A DNA stretch of 64,000 nt from Halorubrum aidingense JCM 13560 (lineage in GTDB: Archaea > Halobacteriota > Halobacteria > Halobacteriales > Haloferacaceae), in NCBI RefSeq assembly GCF_000336995.1, contig NZ_AOJI01000017.1, positions 71,528 to 135,527 on the forward strand. Direction: 5' to 3'. Under the pieces are notes generated by a model that was not told the origin of the DNA, did no database searches, and saw only the letters and a list, made by a program, of their open reading frames with translations. A program made the translations under genes and the position numbers. Shown piece after piece: positions 15,920 through 24,223 of the stretch. Positions within the stretch are counted from its first letter, which is position 1. Every line of letters starts with the position of its first letter.

Positions 15920-17070
15920 CTGACGCATACGACTTTTCAGAGCGGATCGGACGCGTAGAGCCCAGCGCCACGCTGGCGATATCGAACCTCGCTGCGGAAA
16001 AGGAGGCGGAAGGGGCCGACATCGTCGACCTCTCCGTCGGCGAGCCCGACTTCGACACCCCCGAGAACGTCGTCGAGGCCGGCAAGGACGCGCTCGACGC
16101 GGGCCACACCGGCTACACCTCCTCGAACGGGATCCCCGAGCTCAAGGAGGCGATCGCGGCGAAGCTCCGCGGTACCGGCATCGACGCCGACGCCGACGAG
16201 GTCATCGTCACGCCCGGCGGCAAGCAGGCGCTGTACGAGACGTTCCAGACGCTGATCGACGACGGCGACGAGGTCGTCCTGCTGGACCCCGCGTGGGTCT
16301 CCTACGAGGCGATGGCGAAGCTCGCCGGCGGCGACCTCTCTCGCGTCGACTTGGCCCCGCACGGGTTCCAGCTCGAGCCCGCGCTCGACGAGCTCGCGGA
16401 GACGGTCTCCGACGACACGCAGCTGCTCGTCGTCAACTCCCCGTCGAACCCGACCGGCGCCGTCTTCTCCGAGGCGGCCTTGGAGGGCGTCCGCGACCTC
16501 GCCGTCGAACACGACATCGCCGTCATTTCCGACGAGATCTACGAGCAGATCGTCTACGACGCCGAGCACGTCTCGCTGGCGAGTCTCGACGGCATGGCCG
16601 ACCGCACGATCACGATCAACGGCTTCTCGAAGGCGTACTCGATGACCGGCTGGCGGCTCGGCTACCTCCACGCGAAGGGCGACTTCGTCGGGCAGGCCGG
16701 CAAGCTCCACTCGCACTCCGTCTCCTGTGCGGTCAACTTCGTCCAGCGCGCGGGCGTCGAGGCCCTCGAGAACACCGACGAGTCGGTCGAGGAGATGCGG
16801 CAGGCGTTCGCGGCCCGCCGCGACCTCCTCGTCGATCTGTTCGACGAGCACGGCGTCGACGTCGACGTCGGCGACGGGGCCTTTTATATGATGATCCCCG
16901 TCGATGACGACGACCAGGCGTGGTGTGAGGCCGCGATCGAGGAGGCCTCGGTCGCCTGCGTGCCCGGTAGCGCGTTCAACGCGCCCGGCCACGCGCGCAT
17001 CTCGTACGCCGCCAGCGAGGATCGACTCCGCGAGGCGGTCGACCGACTCGTCTCGAACGACCTTCTGTAA
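15916..17070 (+). CDS. class I/II pyridoxal-phosphate aminotransferase (aspartate aminotransferase-like)
   Basis: A 384-residue fold-type I aminotransferase. Motifs: DLSVGEPDFDTPENV near the N-terminus, GGKQALYE, NSPSNPTGAVFS, SDEIYEQIVYD, and the Schiff-base lysine in NGFSKAYSMTGWRLGY (about 232-247). The C-terminal arginine is in PGHARISYA. The subgroup (AspB type Ib) usually acts on aspartate; the exact amino donor is not certain. It overlaps ribH by four bases, a coupling that may be historic rather than metabolic. Confidence 0.92.
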   Translation: MTDAYDFSERIGRVEPSATLAISNLAAEKEAEGADIVDLSVGEPDFDTPENVVEAGKDALDAGHTGYTSSNGIPELKEAIAAKLRGTGIDADADEVIVTPGGKQALYETFQTLIDDGDEVVLLDPAWVSYEAMAKLAGGDLSRVDLAPHGFQLEPALDELAETVSDDTQLLVVNSPSNPTGAVFSEAALEGVRDLAVEHDIAVISDEIYEQIVYDAEHVSLASLDGMADRTITINGFSKAYSMTGWRLGYLHAKGDFVGQAGKLHSHSVSCAVNFVQRAGVEALENTDESVEEMRQAFAARRDLLVDLFDEHGVDVDVGDGAFYMMIPVDDDDQAWCEAAIEEASVACVPGSAFNAPGHARISYAASEDRLREAVDRLVSNDLL

Positions 17071-17188
17071 GTACGGCCGATCCCCCGACGTCCGCCGGCC
17101 GCACCCGTCCGACGAACGGATCCGCCGCGAGCGCGGACCTGCGGAGCGTTTTTACCGTTCCTTCCCGAAGTTTCAATTCGTTGGCAAC

Positions 17189-17701
17189 ATGTACGACACT
17201 ATACTGTACCCGACGGACGGGAGCGCCGGGTCGGAGGCGGCGGCAACGCACGTTCGAGAGCTCGCGGCCGCGTTCGACGCGACCGTACACGTACTGCACG
17301 TCGTCGACACGCGCGAGGGCGGGCTGGGCGTGAGCGGGGCCTTCGTCGACGAGGAGCAGACGGGAATGAGCGGGGAGTCGGCCGAAGGGGGCTACCTCGG
17401 CGGACACGAGGAGCGGCCCGACGCCGACGACATCGACGACCGACTCACCGAGCACGTGGCGGAACTCATTGGGGCGTCGACCGAATCGTCCGACGGCATC
17501 GACGTGGTGACCGCCGTCGTGAGGGGGACGCCGCACTCGGAGATCCTCGAGTACGCCGACGAGCACGGCGTCGACCTGGTGGTGATGGGAACGCAGGGTC
17601 GGACCGGCGTCGAGCGCTACCTGCTCGGGAGCGTCGCGGAGAAGGTGGTACGGATGGCGGATGCGCCGGTGGTAACCGTCCGGGCCGACGAGGAGGAGTG
17701 A
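17189..17701 (+). CDS. universal stress protein, UspA family (first of two)
   Basis: A 170-residue UspA-fold protein. It opens YDTILYPTDGSAGSEAAATHV and ends with the nucleotide-binding pattern VVMGTQGRTGVERYLLGSVAEKVVR (the G-x2-G-x9-G-S/T motif), so it should bind ATP. A hydrophilic insertion of roughly 25 residues (about 51-77) separates strands and is absent or different in the second copy. It is followed by a paralogue on the same strand with its own TATA box. Probable role: general stress or starvation response. Confidence 0.92.
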   Translation: MYDTILYPTDGSAGSEAAATHVRELAAAFDATVHVLHVVDTREGGLGVSGAFVDEEQTGMSGESAEGGYLGGHEERPDADDIDDRLTEHVAELIGASTESSDGIDVVTAVVRGTPHSEILEYADEHGVDLVVMGTQGRTGVERYLLGSVAEKVVRMADAPVVTVRADEEE

Positions 17702-17770
17702 CGCCGCGGGCCCTTTCACGCGGGTCCGTCGTGCCCGCCCCTGACGCTCGCCGGCCTGCGCCGGTGGGGT

Positions 17771-17778
17771 TTTATATA
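17771..17778 (+). promoter_or_regulatory. TATA box for the second UspA gene
   Basis: TTTATATA lies 30-37 bases before the ATG in an otherwise GC-rich gap, preceded by a purine/G-rich BRE-like stretch. Initiation would fall only a few bases before the start codon, giving a very short leader. Confidence 0.6.
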
Positions 17779-17807
17779 TCCGTGTGAATAGTTGGCTCGA
17801 CATCGAC

Positions 17808-18281
17808 ATGTACGACCACATTCTGTTTCCCACGGACGGAAGCGACGGTTCCGAGGCCGCGATAGCGCACGTACGAGAGATGGCCGAGGCGTTCGACGCG
17901 ACTGTTCACGTGTTACACGTCGTCGACATGCGTCAGTTCACGCTCGGGATGGGCGGAAACTACATCTCTGGGCCCAAGGGCTACGCGAAAGACCGGCCGT
18001 CCGTGGACGACCGGAAGCGAGATCTCGAGGAGCGCGCCACGCCGTTCGTCGAGGAGCTCGCGGCCGATTTCGAGGGTATCAAAACGGTGTCGGCCGTCCG
18101 GGCGGGGAACCCGCACAAGGCCATCCTCGAGTACATCGACGAGAACGATATCGATCTCGTCGTGATGGGCACCGAGGGTCGCACCGGCGTGGAGCGCTAC
18201 CTGCTCGGCAGCGTCTCCGAGAAGGTCGTGCGGCTCGCGAACCCACCGGTGGTGACCGTCCGAGCCGACGAGGACGAGTGA
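17808..18281 (+). CDS. universal stress protein, UspA family (second of two)
   Basis: A 157-residue paralogue of the gene just upstream. The two share YDxILxPTDGS, AFDATVHVLHVVD, VVMGTxGRTGVERYLLGSV and the ending PVVTVRADE, so they clearly arose by tandem duplication. The central loop differs (MRQFTLGMGGNYISGPKGYAK here). The ATP-binding glycines are intact. A separate TATA box suggests individual control. The ATG giving MYDHILF matches the family start. Confidence 0.92.
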   Translation: MYDHILFPTDGSDGSEAAIAHVREMAEAFDATVHVLHVVDMRQFTLGMGGNYISGPKGYAKDRPSVDDRKRDLEERATPFVEELAADFEGIKTVSAVRAGNPHKAILEYIDENDIDLVVMGTEGRTGVERYLLGSVSEKVVRLANPPVVTVRADEDE

Positions 18282-18380
18282 CGTCGGGCGGCCGCCGCTC
18301 GGCGCCGGCCGGTCGGCGGTTCGATCCCGAACGGTCCGCCGTTCCGAAACCCTTACTCCCGGTCCGGAACACCTCGACGT

Positions 18381-18740
18381 ATGAGCGATACGTCCGAGTC
18401 GACCGGTGACGCGGGGGCGGCGGAAGACGGCGGGGAGGGCGACTCCGCCGCGGCCGTCGATTCCGCCGCGGTCGCCGTCGACGCCGACGCGGTCCGACAC
18501 GTCGCCGACCTGGCCCGAGTGCGCCTCGACGACGACGAGGTCGACGCGTTCACCGACCAGTTCGCGGAGATATTGGAGTACTTCGAGGCCCTCGACGAGG
18601 TGCCGGAGACGGAGCGCGACGAGGAACTCGTCAACGTGATGCGTCCCGACGAGGTCCGCGACGGGCTCTCACAGGAGGAGGCGCTGTCGAACGCGGCCGA
18701 GACGGAGGACGGCTTCTTCGTCGGACCCAAGGTGTCGTAG
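18381..18740 (+). CDS. gatC: Asp-tRNA(Asn)/Glu-tRNA(Gln) amidotransferase subunit C
   Basis: The small subunit that stabilises GatA in the GatCAB amidotransferase. Residues about 35-119 are the GatC domain: VRHVADLARVRLDDDEVDAFTDQFAEILEYFEALDEV and the C-terminal belt MRPDEVRDGLSQEEALSNAAETEDGFFVGPKV. An extra acidic Ala/Ser/Gly-rich N-terminus of about 30 residues is added. The stop codon abuts the gatA ATG with no gap. GatB is not in this window. Confidence 0.92.
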   Translation: MSDTSESTGDAGAAEDGGEGDSAAAVDSAAVAVDADAVRHVADLARVRLDDDEVDAFTDQFAEILEYFEALDEVPETERDEELVNVMRPDEVRDGLSQEEALSNAAETEDGFFVGPKVS

Positions 18741-20042
18741 ATGTCGACGGACTACAACGCGTTCATCACGGAGGCGACGATCGAGGGCGACGCCGACGCC
18801 GAGGGACCGCTCGCCGGCGCGCGGGTCGCGGTGAAAGACAACATCTCGACGGCGGGGGTTCGGACGACCTGCGGCTCCGAGATGCTCGCCGACTACGTTC
18901 CGCCGTACTCCGCGACGGTCGTTGACCGGCTGACGGAGGCCGGCGCGACGGTCGTCGGCAAAGCGAACATGGACGAGTTCGGGATGGGGACGACGACGGA
19001 GACCTCGGCGTTCGGCCCCACGAAGAACCCCGCGGACCCCGAGCGGGTCCCCGGCGGCTCCTCCGGCGGATCGGCGGCGGCGGTCGCCGCGGGCGAGGCC
19101 GACGTGGCGCTCGGCTCCGACACGGGCGGGTCCGTCCGCTGTCCGGCCGCCTTCTGCGGCGTCGTCGGGATCAAGCCGACCTACGGGCTCGTCTCGCGTT
19201 ACGGGCTCGTCGCGTACGCGAACTCCCTCGAACAGATCGGTCCGATCGCCGGCACCGTCGAGGAGGCGGCCGCCGCGCTCGACGTGATCGCCGGACCGGA
19301 CCCGCACGATGGCACGACGCGGGACCTCGCCGACGTGGAGGGCGCCGACTCCGACCCGAACTACGCCGCGGCCGCCGACGGCGACGTCGACGGGCTCGCG
19401 ATCGGCGTTCCCACGGAGCTGTTCGAGGGCGCCGACGAGCGCGTGGTCGAGACGGTCGAGGCCGCGATCGCGGATCTTGAAGCCCGCGGCGCGGAGACGA
19501 CCGAGATCTCGCTGCCGTCGGTCGAGCACGCGGTGCAGGCGTACTACGTGATCGCGATGGCGGAGGCGTCCTCGAACCTCGCGCGGTTCGACGGCGTCCG
19601 ATACGGTGACCGCGCCGACTCCGACGGCAACTGGAACGAGTCGTTCGCGGAGACGCGCGAGCAGGGGTTCGGCGCGGAGGTCAAACGCCGGATCCTGCTT
19701 GGGACGTACGCGCTCTCGGCGGGATACCACGACAAGTACTACCAGAAGGCCCAGGACGCCCGCGCGTGGGTCCGTCAGGACTTCGAGGACGCCTTCGCGG
19801 ACGTGGACGTGATCGCCTCGCCGACGATGCCGGTGCTCCCCTTCGAGCTGGGGGAAAGCCTCGACGACCCGCTGCGCATGTACCTCGCGGACGCGAACAC
19901 GACGCCGGTCAACCTCGCGAACCTCCCCGCGATTTCGGTGCCCGCGGGCGAGGCCGACGGCCTCCCGGTCGGGCTCCAGTTCGTCGGACCGAAGTTCGGC
20001 GAGGAGACGGTGATCCGCGCGGCGAGCGCGGTCGAGGAGTGA
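18741..20042 (+). CDS. gatA: Asp-tRNA(Asn)/Glu-tRNA(Gln) amidotransferase subunit A
   Basis: The glutaminase subunit that supplies ammonia for converting Glu-tRNA(Gln) or Asp-tRNA(Asn). The amidase signature is complete: catalytic Lys in RVAVKDNIS (about 32), then PGGSSGGSAAAVAAGEADVALGSDTGGSVRCPAAFCGVVGIKPTYG with the cis-Ser/Ser nucleophile pair. 433 residues is slightly shorter than bacterial GatA. It starts directly after gatC, so the two are co-translated. Archaea also use GatDE for Gln; GatCAB here may mainly serve Asn. Confidence 0.95.
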   Translation: MSTDYNAFITEATIEGDADAEGPLAGARVAVKDNISTAGVRTTCGSEMLADYVPPYSATVVDRLTEAGATVVGKANMDEFGMGTTTETSAFGPTKNPADPERVPGGSSGGSAAAVAAGEADVALGSDTGGSVRCPAAFCGVVGIKPTYGLVSRYGLVAYANSLEQIGPIAGTVEEAAAALDVIAGPDPHDGTTRDLADVEGADSDPNYAAAADGDVDGLAIGVPTELFEGADERVVETVEAAIADLEARGAETTEISLPSVEHAVQAYYVIAMAEASSNLARFDGVRYGDRADSDGNWNESFAETREQGFGAEVKRRILLGTYALSAGYHDKYYQKAQDARAWVRQDFEDAFADVDVIASPTMPVLPFELGESLDDPLRMYLADANTTPVNLANLPAISVPAGEADGLPVGLQFVGPKFGEETVIRAASAVEE

Positions 20043-20172
20043 CTGTCGAGGCGTGGCGCGGCCGGCTCCGGCACCGACGAGCGTCTCACGCCAACTCCGC
20101 TTAATCCGGTCGAAAGGCGCGTTGAGCGTCTCGGTGACTTATTCTCTCGGCGCGGTTTCGCTCGGGTGCATC

Positions 20173-20784
20173 ATGACCGAAGACGAATCCGCCGTATCGA
20201 CGCGGTTCGATCACGAGACCGTTCGCTCCGCCAGCCGGGTCGCCATCGCGGCGCTCGCGCTGGTGGGCGTGTTGTACCTGTTCACGCTGTTGCCGGGGAT
20301 GGACCGGCTGGTTCCGCGCACGCCGGTGACGTTCGCGGCCGTCGCCACCGCGGTTCTCTCGCTCGCCGTCGCTGCGCTGCTCGTCTACGCCGCGCCGCGG
20401 CTCGCCTCGCTGGCGCGGACGAGCCTGCACCGCGCCGAGGCGACCGACCACGTCGAGACGGTCGCGGAGAACGCCGGCGGCGTCGTCTATTGGCTCGTCG
20501 TGCTCCTCGCGGTGCTGGTCACGCACGCGGGGTCGAGCGCCGCGATCACGCCGGTTCTCGGCGGACTCGCGTGGACCTACGACGCCGCGTTCCTGCTCGC
20601 GTCGCTCGTTCCGCTCGTGTTCCTCGTCACCCGTCTGACCGTGACCGTCGACCCGCTGTCGACGATCGCCGCGGATCGGATCGCGGGGTCGCCGACGGAC
20701 ACCGACGCCCCGTCTGGGACGGACACCGATGCCCCGTCTGAGACGGACACCGATGCCCCGTCTGAGACGGACCGAGACCGGTAG
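20173..20784 (+). CDS. hypothetical membrane protein with repeat tail
   Basis: A 203-residue protein with four predicted membrane helices: near residues 21-40, 52-72, 104-120 and 131-152. The C-terminus is hydrophilic and contains repeats TDTDAPSG/TDTDAPSE encoded by the 24-base tandem repeat. No family recognised. The start giving MTEDES was chosen; upstream in-frame codons encode a basic stretch. Pairing of the TM helices resembles small haloarchaeal membrane proteins of unknown role. Confidence 0.7.
   Translation: MTEDESAVSTRFDHETVRSASRVAIAALALVGVLYLFTLLPGMDRLVPRTPVTFAAVATAVLSLAVAALLVYAAPRLASLARTSLHRAEATDHVETVAENAGGVVYWLVVLLAVLVTHAGSSAAITPVLGGLAWTYDAAFLLASLVPLVFLVTRLTVTVDPLSTIAADRIAGSPTDTDAPSGTDTDAPSETDTDAPSETDRDR
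20694..20765 (+). repeat. 24-bp in-frame coding tandem repeat, three copies
   Basis: Unit gacggacaccgatgccccgt plus four bases occurs three times, the first with two mismatches and the last two identical. It encodes the eight-residue period TDTDAPSE at the end of the membrane protein. Length is a multiple of three, so copy changes keep the frame. Confidence 0.8.
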
Positions 20785-20828
20785 CCGCGATCCGGAACGT
20801 CAATACGCCGGGGGCGGCACCGTCACGT

Positions 20829-21335
20829 ATGGCGTTGACCGACGAGGAGCGGAGCCGGCTCGCCGACATCGTCCGGCTCCAGCCGACGAAGAACGGCGAG
20901 CTACAGGACGCGTGGGGGCTCGAAAGCGGCAGCGAGGTCCACCAGTACCTCGAGACCCACCTCAAGGAGTACTACTACCGCGACGACGACAGCCTGATCC
21001 GGTCGACGGCCGAGGCGAACGACCTCGTCGACGTCGAACCCGGGATCGAGGCCGACGCGGTCGCGAGGGGCGCCGCGCCGGAGACGATCCGCGTCCCGGA
21101 GCTGGAAGCGCAGGTGTTCGAGGTCGTGGCCGGGCCGGACGAGCGCTCGCAGTCGGTCGTCAGCGTGCTCAACGCGCTCCGCGAGGCGTACGACATCGAC
21201 CCCGAGGTCGACGCGGTGCGGCGCGCGCTCCGGAGCCTCGAACGCAAGAACGTCGTCGAGGTCGTGTACCGAACCGTGCCGACGTTCAAACTCGCCGTCA
21301 AACGCGACTCGATCACGGTCGAAGTGACCGAGTGA
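20829..21335 (+). CDS. DUF5797 family protein
   Basis: A 168-residue conserved haloarchaeal protein. The N-terminal half (ERSRLADIVRLQPTKNGELQDAWGLESGSEVHQYLETHLKEYYYRDDDSLI) looks like a winged-helix domain; the second half (VLNALREAYDIDPEVDAVRRALRSLERKNVVEVV) looks like another helix-turn-helix repeat. This suggests a DNA-binding protein with two related domains. The family name is from recall of similar haloarchaeal proteins. Located downstream of the membrane protein with a 44-base gap. Confidence 0.75.
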   Translation: MALTDEERSRLADIVRLQPTKNGELQDAWGLESGSEVHQYLETHLKEYYYRDDDSLIRSTAEANDLVDVEPGIEADAVARGAAPETIRVPELEAQVFEVVAGPDERSQSVVSVLNALREAYDIDPEVDAVRRALRSLERKNVVEVVYRTVPTFKLAVKRDSITVEVTE

Positions 21336-21431
21336 GGCGGCGTCGACGGCGGACCGATCCGAGGTAGAACGTCCACCGCCGCGCTGCGGGCCGCCCGTGT
21401 TCTTATGCCGACCCTTCGCGTAGTGTTAGTC

Positions 21432-21893
21432 ATGGAACACATCGACTACGCCTACACGCAGGGGATGGACGCCGCCGAGATCGAGGCGCGGCTCCAGTCG
21501 TCCGGCACCGGTGTGCTCTCGCTGTCGCGCGAGAACGACGCGTACGCGATCCCCCTGGCGCACTACTACGACGGCGACGAGCTCTACTTCCGATTCGGGA
21601 GCACGGAGGAGAGCACGAAGCGAGCGTTCTTCGAGACGACAGAGACGGCGTGTTACGTCGTCTACGGCACCGAGCCGACGGACGACCCGAACGAGATCGA
21701 GTCCTGGAGCGTGGTCGTCACCGGTCGGCTCACGGAACTCCCCGAAGACGAGTATAGCGCGTTCGACACCGCCGCGATCAACCGCCACTTCTCGCCGATC
21801 CGCGTGTTCGACGAGGCCATCGAGGACGTCGACGTCAAGATCGTCAGGTTCGAGATCGAGTCCATGACGGGGCGGTCAACGCCGATGGGCTGA
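21432..21893 (+). CDS. pyridoxamine 5'-phosphate oxidase-fold protein
   Basis: A 153-residue split-barrel flavin-fold protein of the type common in haloarchaea. Features: ARLQSSGTGVLSLSRENDAYAIPLAHYYDGDELYFRFGSTEESTKRAFFETTETACYVVY and EIESWSVVVTGRLTELP. Members bind FMN or F420 or lack a cofactor; activity is not assigned. The ATG giving MEHIDYA was chosen over one nine codons earlier because the family begins here. Confidence 0.88.
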   Translation: MEHIDYAYTQGMDAAEIEARLQSSGTGVLSLSRENDAYAIPLAHYYDGDELYFRFGSTEESTKRAFFETTETACYVVYGTEPTDDPNEIESWSVVVTGRLTELPEDEYSAFDTAAINRHFSPIRVFDEAIEDVDVKIVRFEIESMTGRSTPMG

Positions 21894-21929
21894 CCGACGT
21901 CGTCTCGCGGGGATCGGAGCGGTCTCCGC

Positions 21930-22214
21930 CTACATCGTGAACAGCTCCGTGTCGTCGGGGACGGCGAACAGCCCCATCCGAACGCCGGCGTCGAGCCATC
22001 CGTAGCCGTACGAGTACGACGCGAGCGCGTTGACGGGATCGTCGTCCTCGCGGAAGTGACGCCCGTCCGCGAGGTAGGACTCGGCCATCTCCGTCACGTC
22101 GGCCGCGGCCTCGCCGAGCGGGGTGTCGGCGGGCGGGCGCGGCTCCGCGACCGCCAGCGCGTCGGCGAGCATCCGCTCGTAGCGGTCCGTCTTCTCCTCC
22201 AGATCGGCGCTCAT
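21930..22214 (-). CDS. DUF357 family protein
   Basis: A 94-residue helical archaeal protein. It contains EEKTDRYERMLADALAVAEP, a middle AAADVTEMAESYLADGRHF and the conserved DPVNALASYSYGYGWLDAGVRMGLF. DUF357 proteins form a short helical bundle and their genes are archaeal; the function is unknown. The gene is divergent from rnp3, about 150 bases away, and the window between them may hold both promoters. Confidence 0.9.
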   Translation of the reverse strand: MSADLEEKTDRYERMLADALAVAEPRPPADTPLGEAAADVTEMAESYLADGRHFREDDDPVNALASYSYGYGWLDAGVRMGLFAVPDDTELFTM

Positions 22215-22365
22215 GCGCGTGTTTCCGCGGAGCGGCGCAAAAAGCCGTCGGGCTCGCGCCCGAGCCGCGGCCGTGATCGGCCACGTCGTCGAGGCGGCGA
22301 CCGCACGGAACGGCGACCGCCCGAGAAGCGCAACGTCGATACCGGGGGAGCCGAAACGGGGTGAC

Positions 22366-23124
22366 ATGTACGAGGCCGTTCACGCACACCCCGACGGCGA
22401 GACGACCGTCGCCCGCCACGCGGCCACCGCGGCGCGCTACGGGTACGACGGGATCGTCGTCCGGACGCGGGACGCGCTCGACCCGGCCGGGAGGGTCGAC
22501 GCGGCCGGCGGCGGCGCCGAGAGCGATGCCGGCGCGTCCCCCCGAGACGCGGCCGCGCTTCGCGAGGACTCCGGTATCGACGTCGTGGACGCCGTCGAGA
22601 TCGACGTCGACGACGCCACGAGCGCCTCCGGATCGGTCGGCAACTACCGACCCGACCGCACCGTCGTCTGTCTGGTCGGCGGCGACGACGGACTCAACCG
22701 GTTCGCCGTCGAGGAGCCGCGGATCGACGTGCTCGCGCGGCCGATGCACGGGGGCGGCGATTTCAACCACGTCCTCGCGAAGGCCGCCCGCGACAACGGC
22801 GTGCACGTCGAGTTCGACTTCGGACCGCTCTTGCGCGCCACCGGCGGGAAGCGGGTTCGAGTCCTCGCCGATCTCCGGAAGCTCCGCGAGATCGTGACGT
22901 ACTACGACGCCCCGCACGTCGTCAGCGCGAACGCGGACTCGCACCTCGAACTCCGGGCGCCCCGCGAGCTGGTCGCCGCGGGCGAGGCCGTCGGCTTCGA
23001 CCCCGAGTGGGTCCGCGACGGGCTGCGCGCGTGGGGCGACATCGTCGCGCGGAACCGGGACCGACGCTCCGAGGCCTTCATAGAGCCGGGGGTCCGACGT
23101 GGACGGTATGAAACGGAGCGTTGA
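22366..23124 (+). CDS. rnp3: ribonuclease P protein component 3 (Rpp30 homologue)
   Basis: A TIM-barrel subunit of archaeal RNase P, which trims tRNA 5' leaders. The 252-residue protein begins YEAVHAHPDGETTVARHAATAARYGYDGIVVRTRD, continues IDVVDAVEIDVDD, and has the conserved NADSHLELRAPRELVAAGEAVGFDPEWVRDGL near the end. A haloarchaeal acidic Gly/Asp-rich insertion lies around residues 45-65. The last 17 bases overlap the methyltransferase gene in another frame. It opens the cluster rnp3, methyltransferase, rnp2, psmA. Confidence 0.92.
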   Translation: MYEAVHAHPDGETTVARHAATAARYGYDGIVVRTRDALDPAGRVDAAGGGAESDAGASPRDAAALREDSGIDVVDAVEIDVDDATSASGSVGNYRPDRTVVCLVGGDDGLNRFAVEEPRIDVLARPMHGGGDFNHVLAKAARDNGVHVEFDFGPLLRATGGKRVRVLADLRKLREIVTYYDAPHVVSANADSHLELRAPRELVAAGEAVGFDPEWVRDGLRAWGDIVARNRDRRSEAFIEPGVRRGRYETER

Positions 23125-23743
23125 GGAGCACGCCGCGCGCTTCTCCGAGAAGGCGGACGCCTACGACGACTCGAAGAGCGACGCGTACCACGCGTGCGCC
23201 GACCTGGTGATCGGGCACGCCGATCCGCACCCCGACGACGTCGTTCTCGATCTGGGCGCCGGGACGGGCGCTATCGCCCTCGCGCTCGCGACCGACGCCG
23301 AACGCGTGCTCGCTCGCGACATCAGCGAGGGGATGATGGACGAGGGGCGTCGCAAGGCCGAGGCGGCCGGGATCGCGAACGTCGAGTTCGCGTACGGCGA
23401 GTTCCGGGCTCCCGAGGTCGACGCGGACCAGCGGGTCGACGTCGTCACCTCGAACTTCGCGCTCCACCACCTCGCGGACGACGAGAAGCGCGAGGCGATC
23501 GGCGTGATGGCGGACACCGGCGCCCGGCGGATCGTCCTCGGCGACGTGGCCTTCTTCGAGGAGCCGGACCCCGACGCGCCCTTCTACAGCCCCGCGGTCG
23601 ACGACCCGGCGACCGTCGGCACCCTCGTCGAGGCGTTCACGGGCGAGGGGTTCGCGGTGACCGCAGTCGAGCGCGTCCACGACCAGGTGGCCGTGATCGT
23701 CGCCGAGCGGCTCGACGGAGAGGGGAGTCGATCGGACGCATGA
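23108..23743 (+). CDS. class I SAM-dependent methyltransferase in the RNase P cluster
   Basis: A 211-residue Rossmann methyltransferase. SAM-binding motif I is VVLDLGAGTGAIALALA (about 42-58); the acidic post-I residue lies in RVLARDISEGMM; motif IV is VVTSNFALHHL. It lies between rnp3, which it overlaps, and rnp2, with which it shares an ATGA overlap, so all three are co-translated. The substrate is not apparent; RNA or a small molecule are both possible. The closest general type is UbiE/Coq5-like. Confidence 0.88.
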   Translation: MKRSVEEHAARFSEKADAYDDSKSDAYHACADLVIGHADPHPDDVVLDLGAGTGAIALALATDAERVLARDISEGMMDEGRRKAEAAGIANVEFAYGEFRAPEVDADQRVDVVTSNFALHHLADDEKREAIGVMADTGARRIVLGDVAFFEEPDPDAPFYSPAVDDPATVGTLVEAFTGEGFAVTAVERVHDQVAVIVAERLDGEGSRSDA

Positions 23744-24219
23744 AACACCTCCCCAAACACCTCCGGCCGCGGTGGCGGTACCTCGCGATCGGGATCGAGA
23801 CGTGGCCCGATACCGACCTCGGGCGGCGGGCGTTCCAGCGCGCGCTGTGGTACGCCGCCGGCAACCTCGTCGGCGACGCCGGCAGCGCCGACGCCGACCT
23901 CACGCTGTTGCGATTCACTCACGGAGACGGAGTCGGTGAGGCCGTCGTCCGCGTCCGTCACGGCCACGTCGACGAGGCGAGAGCCGCCGTCGCGTGCGTG
24001 AGCGACGTCGACGGCGACCCGGTCGGAATCCGCGTTCGCGGGATTTCGGGGACGGTACGTGCCTGTGAGGAAAGATATATGGGTCGCGCGAGCGCTAATT
24101 CGACACAGCGAGACGTCGCGTTCGAAGGCGCCGAGCGACCCGCGGTTGTGCGCGAGGATGCGTACGACGTGCGAGTCGAGTCGGGGTACGTCGGCGCGGC
24201 GGCGTTCGACATCGAGTGA
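23740..24219 (+). CDS. rnp2: ribonuclease P protein component 2 (Pop5 homologue)
   Basis: Pop5-like subunit that pairs with Rpp30 in the catalytic-domain half of archaeal RNase P. The 159-residue protein begins KHLPKHLRPRWRYLAIGIETWP, and the alpha/beta core includes RRAFQRALWYAAGNLVGD and VVRVRHGHVDEARAAVACVSDVDGDPVGIRVRGISGTVRACEERYM. The C-terminal extension to DIE is haloarchaeal. Translation is coupled to the methyltransferase through ATGA. Confidence 0.93.
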   Translation: MKHLPKHLRPRWRYLAIGIETWPDTDLGRRAFQRALWYAAGNLVGDAGSADADLTLLRFTHGDGVGEAVVRVRHGHVDEARAAVACVSDVDGDPVGIRVRGISGTVRACEERYMGRASANSTQRDVAFEGAERPAVVREDAYDVRVESGYVGAAAFDIE

Positions 24220-24223
24220 TATC

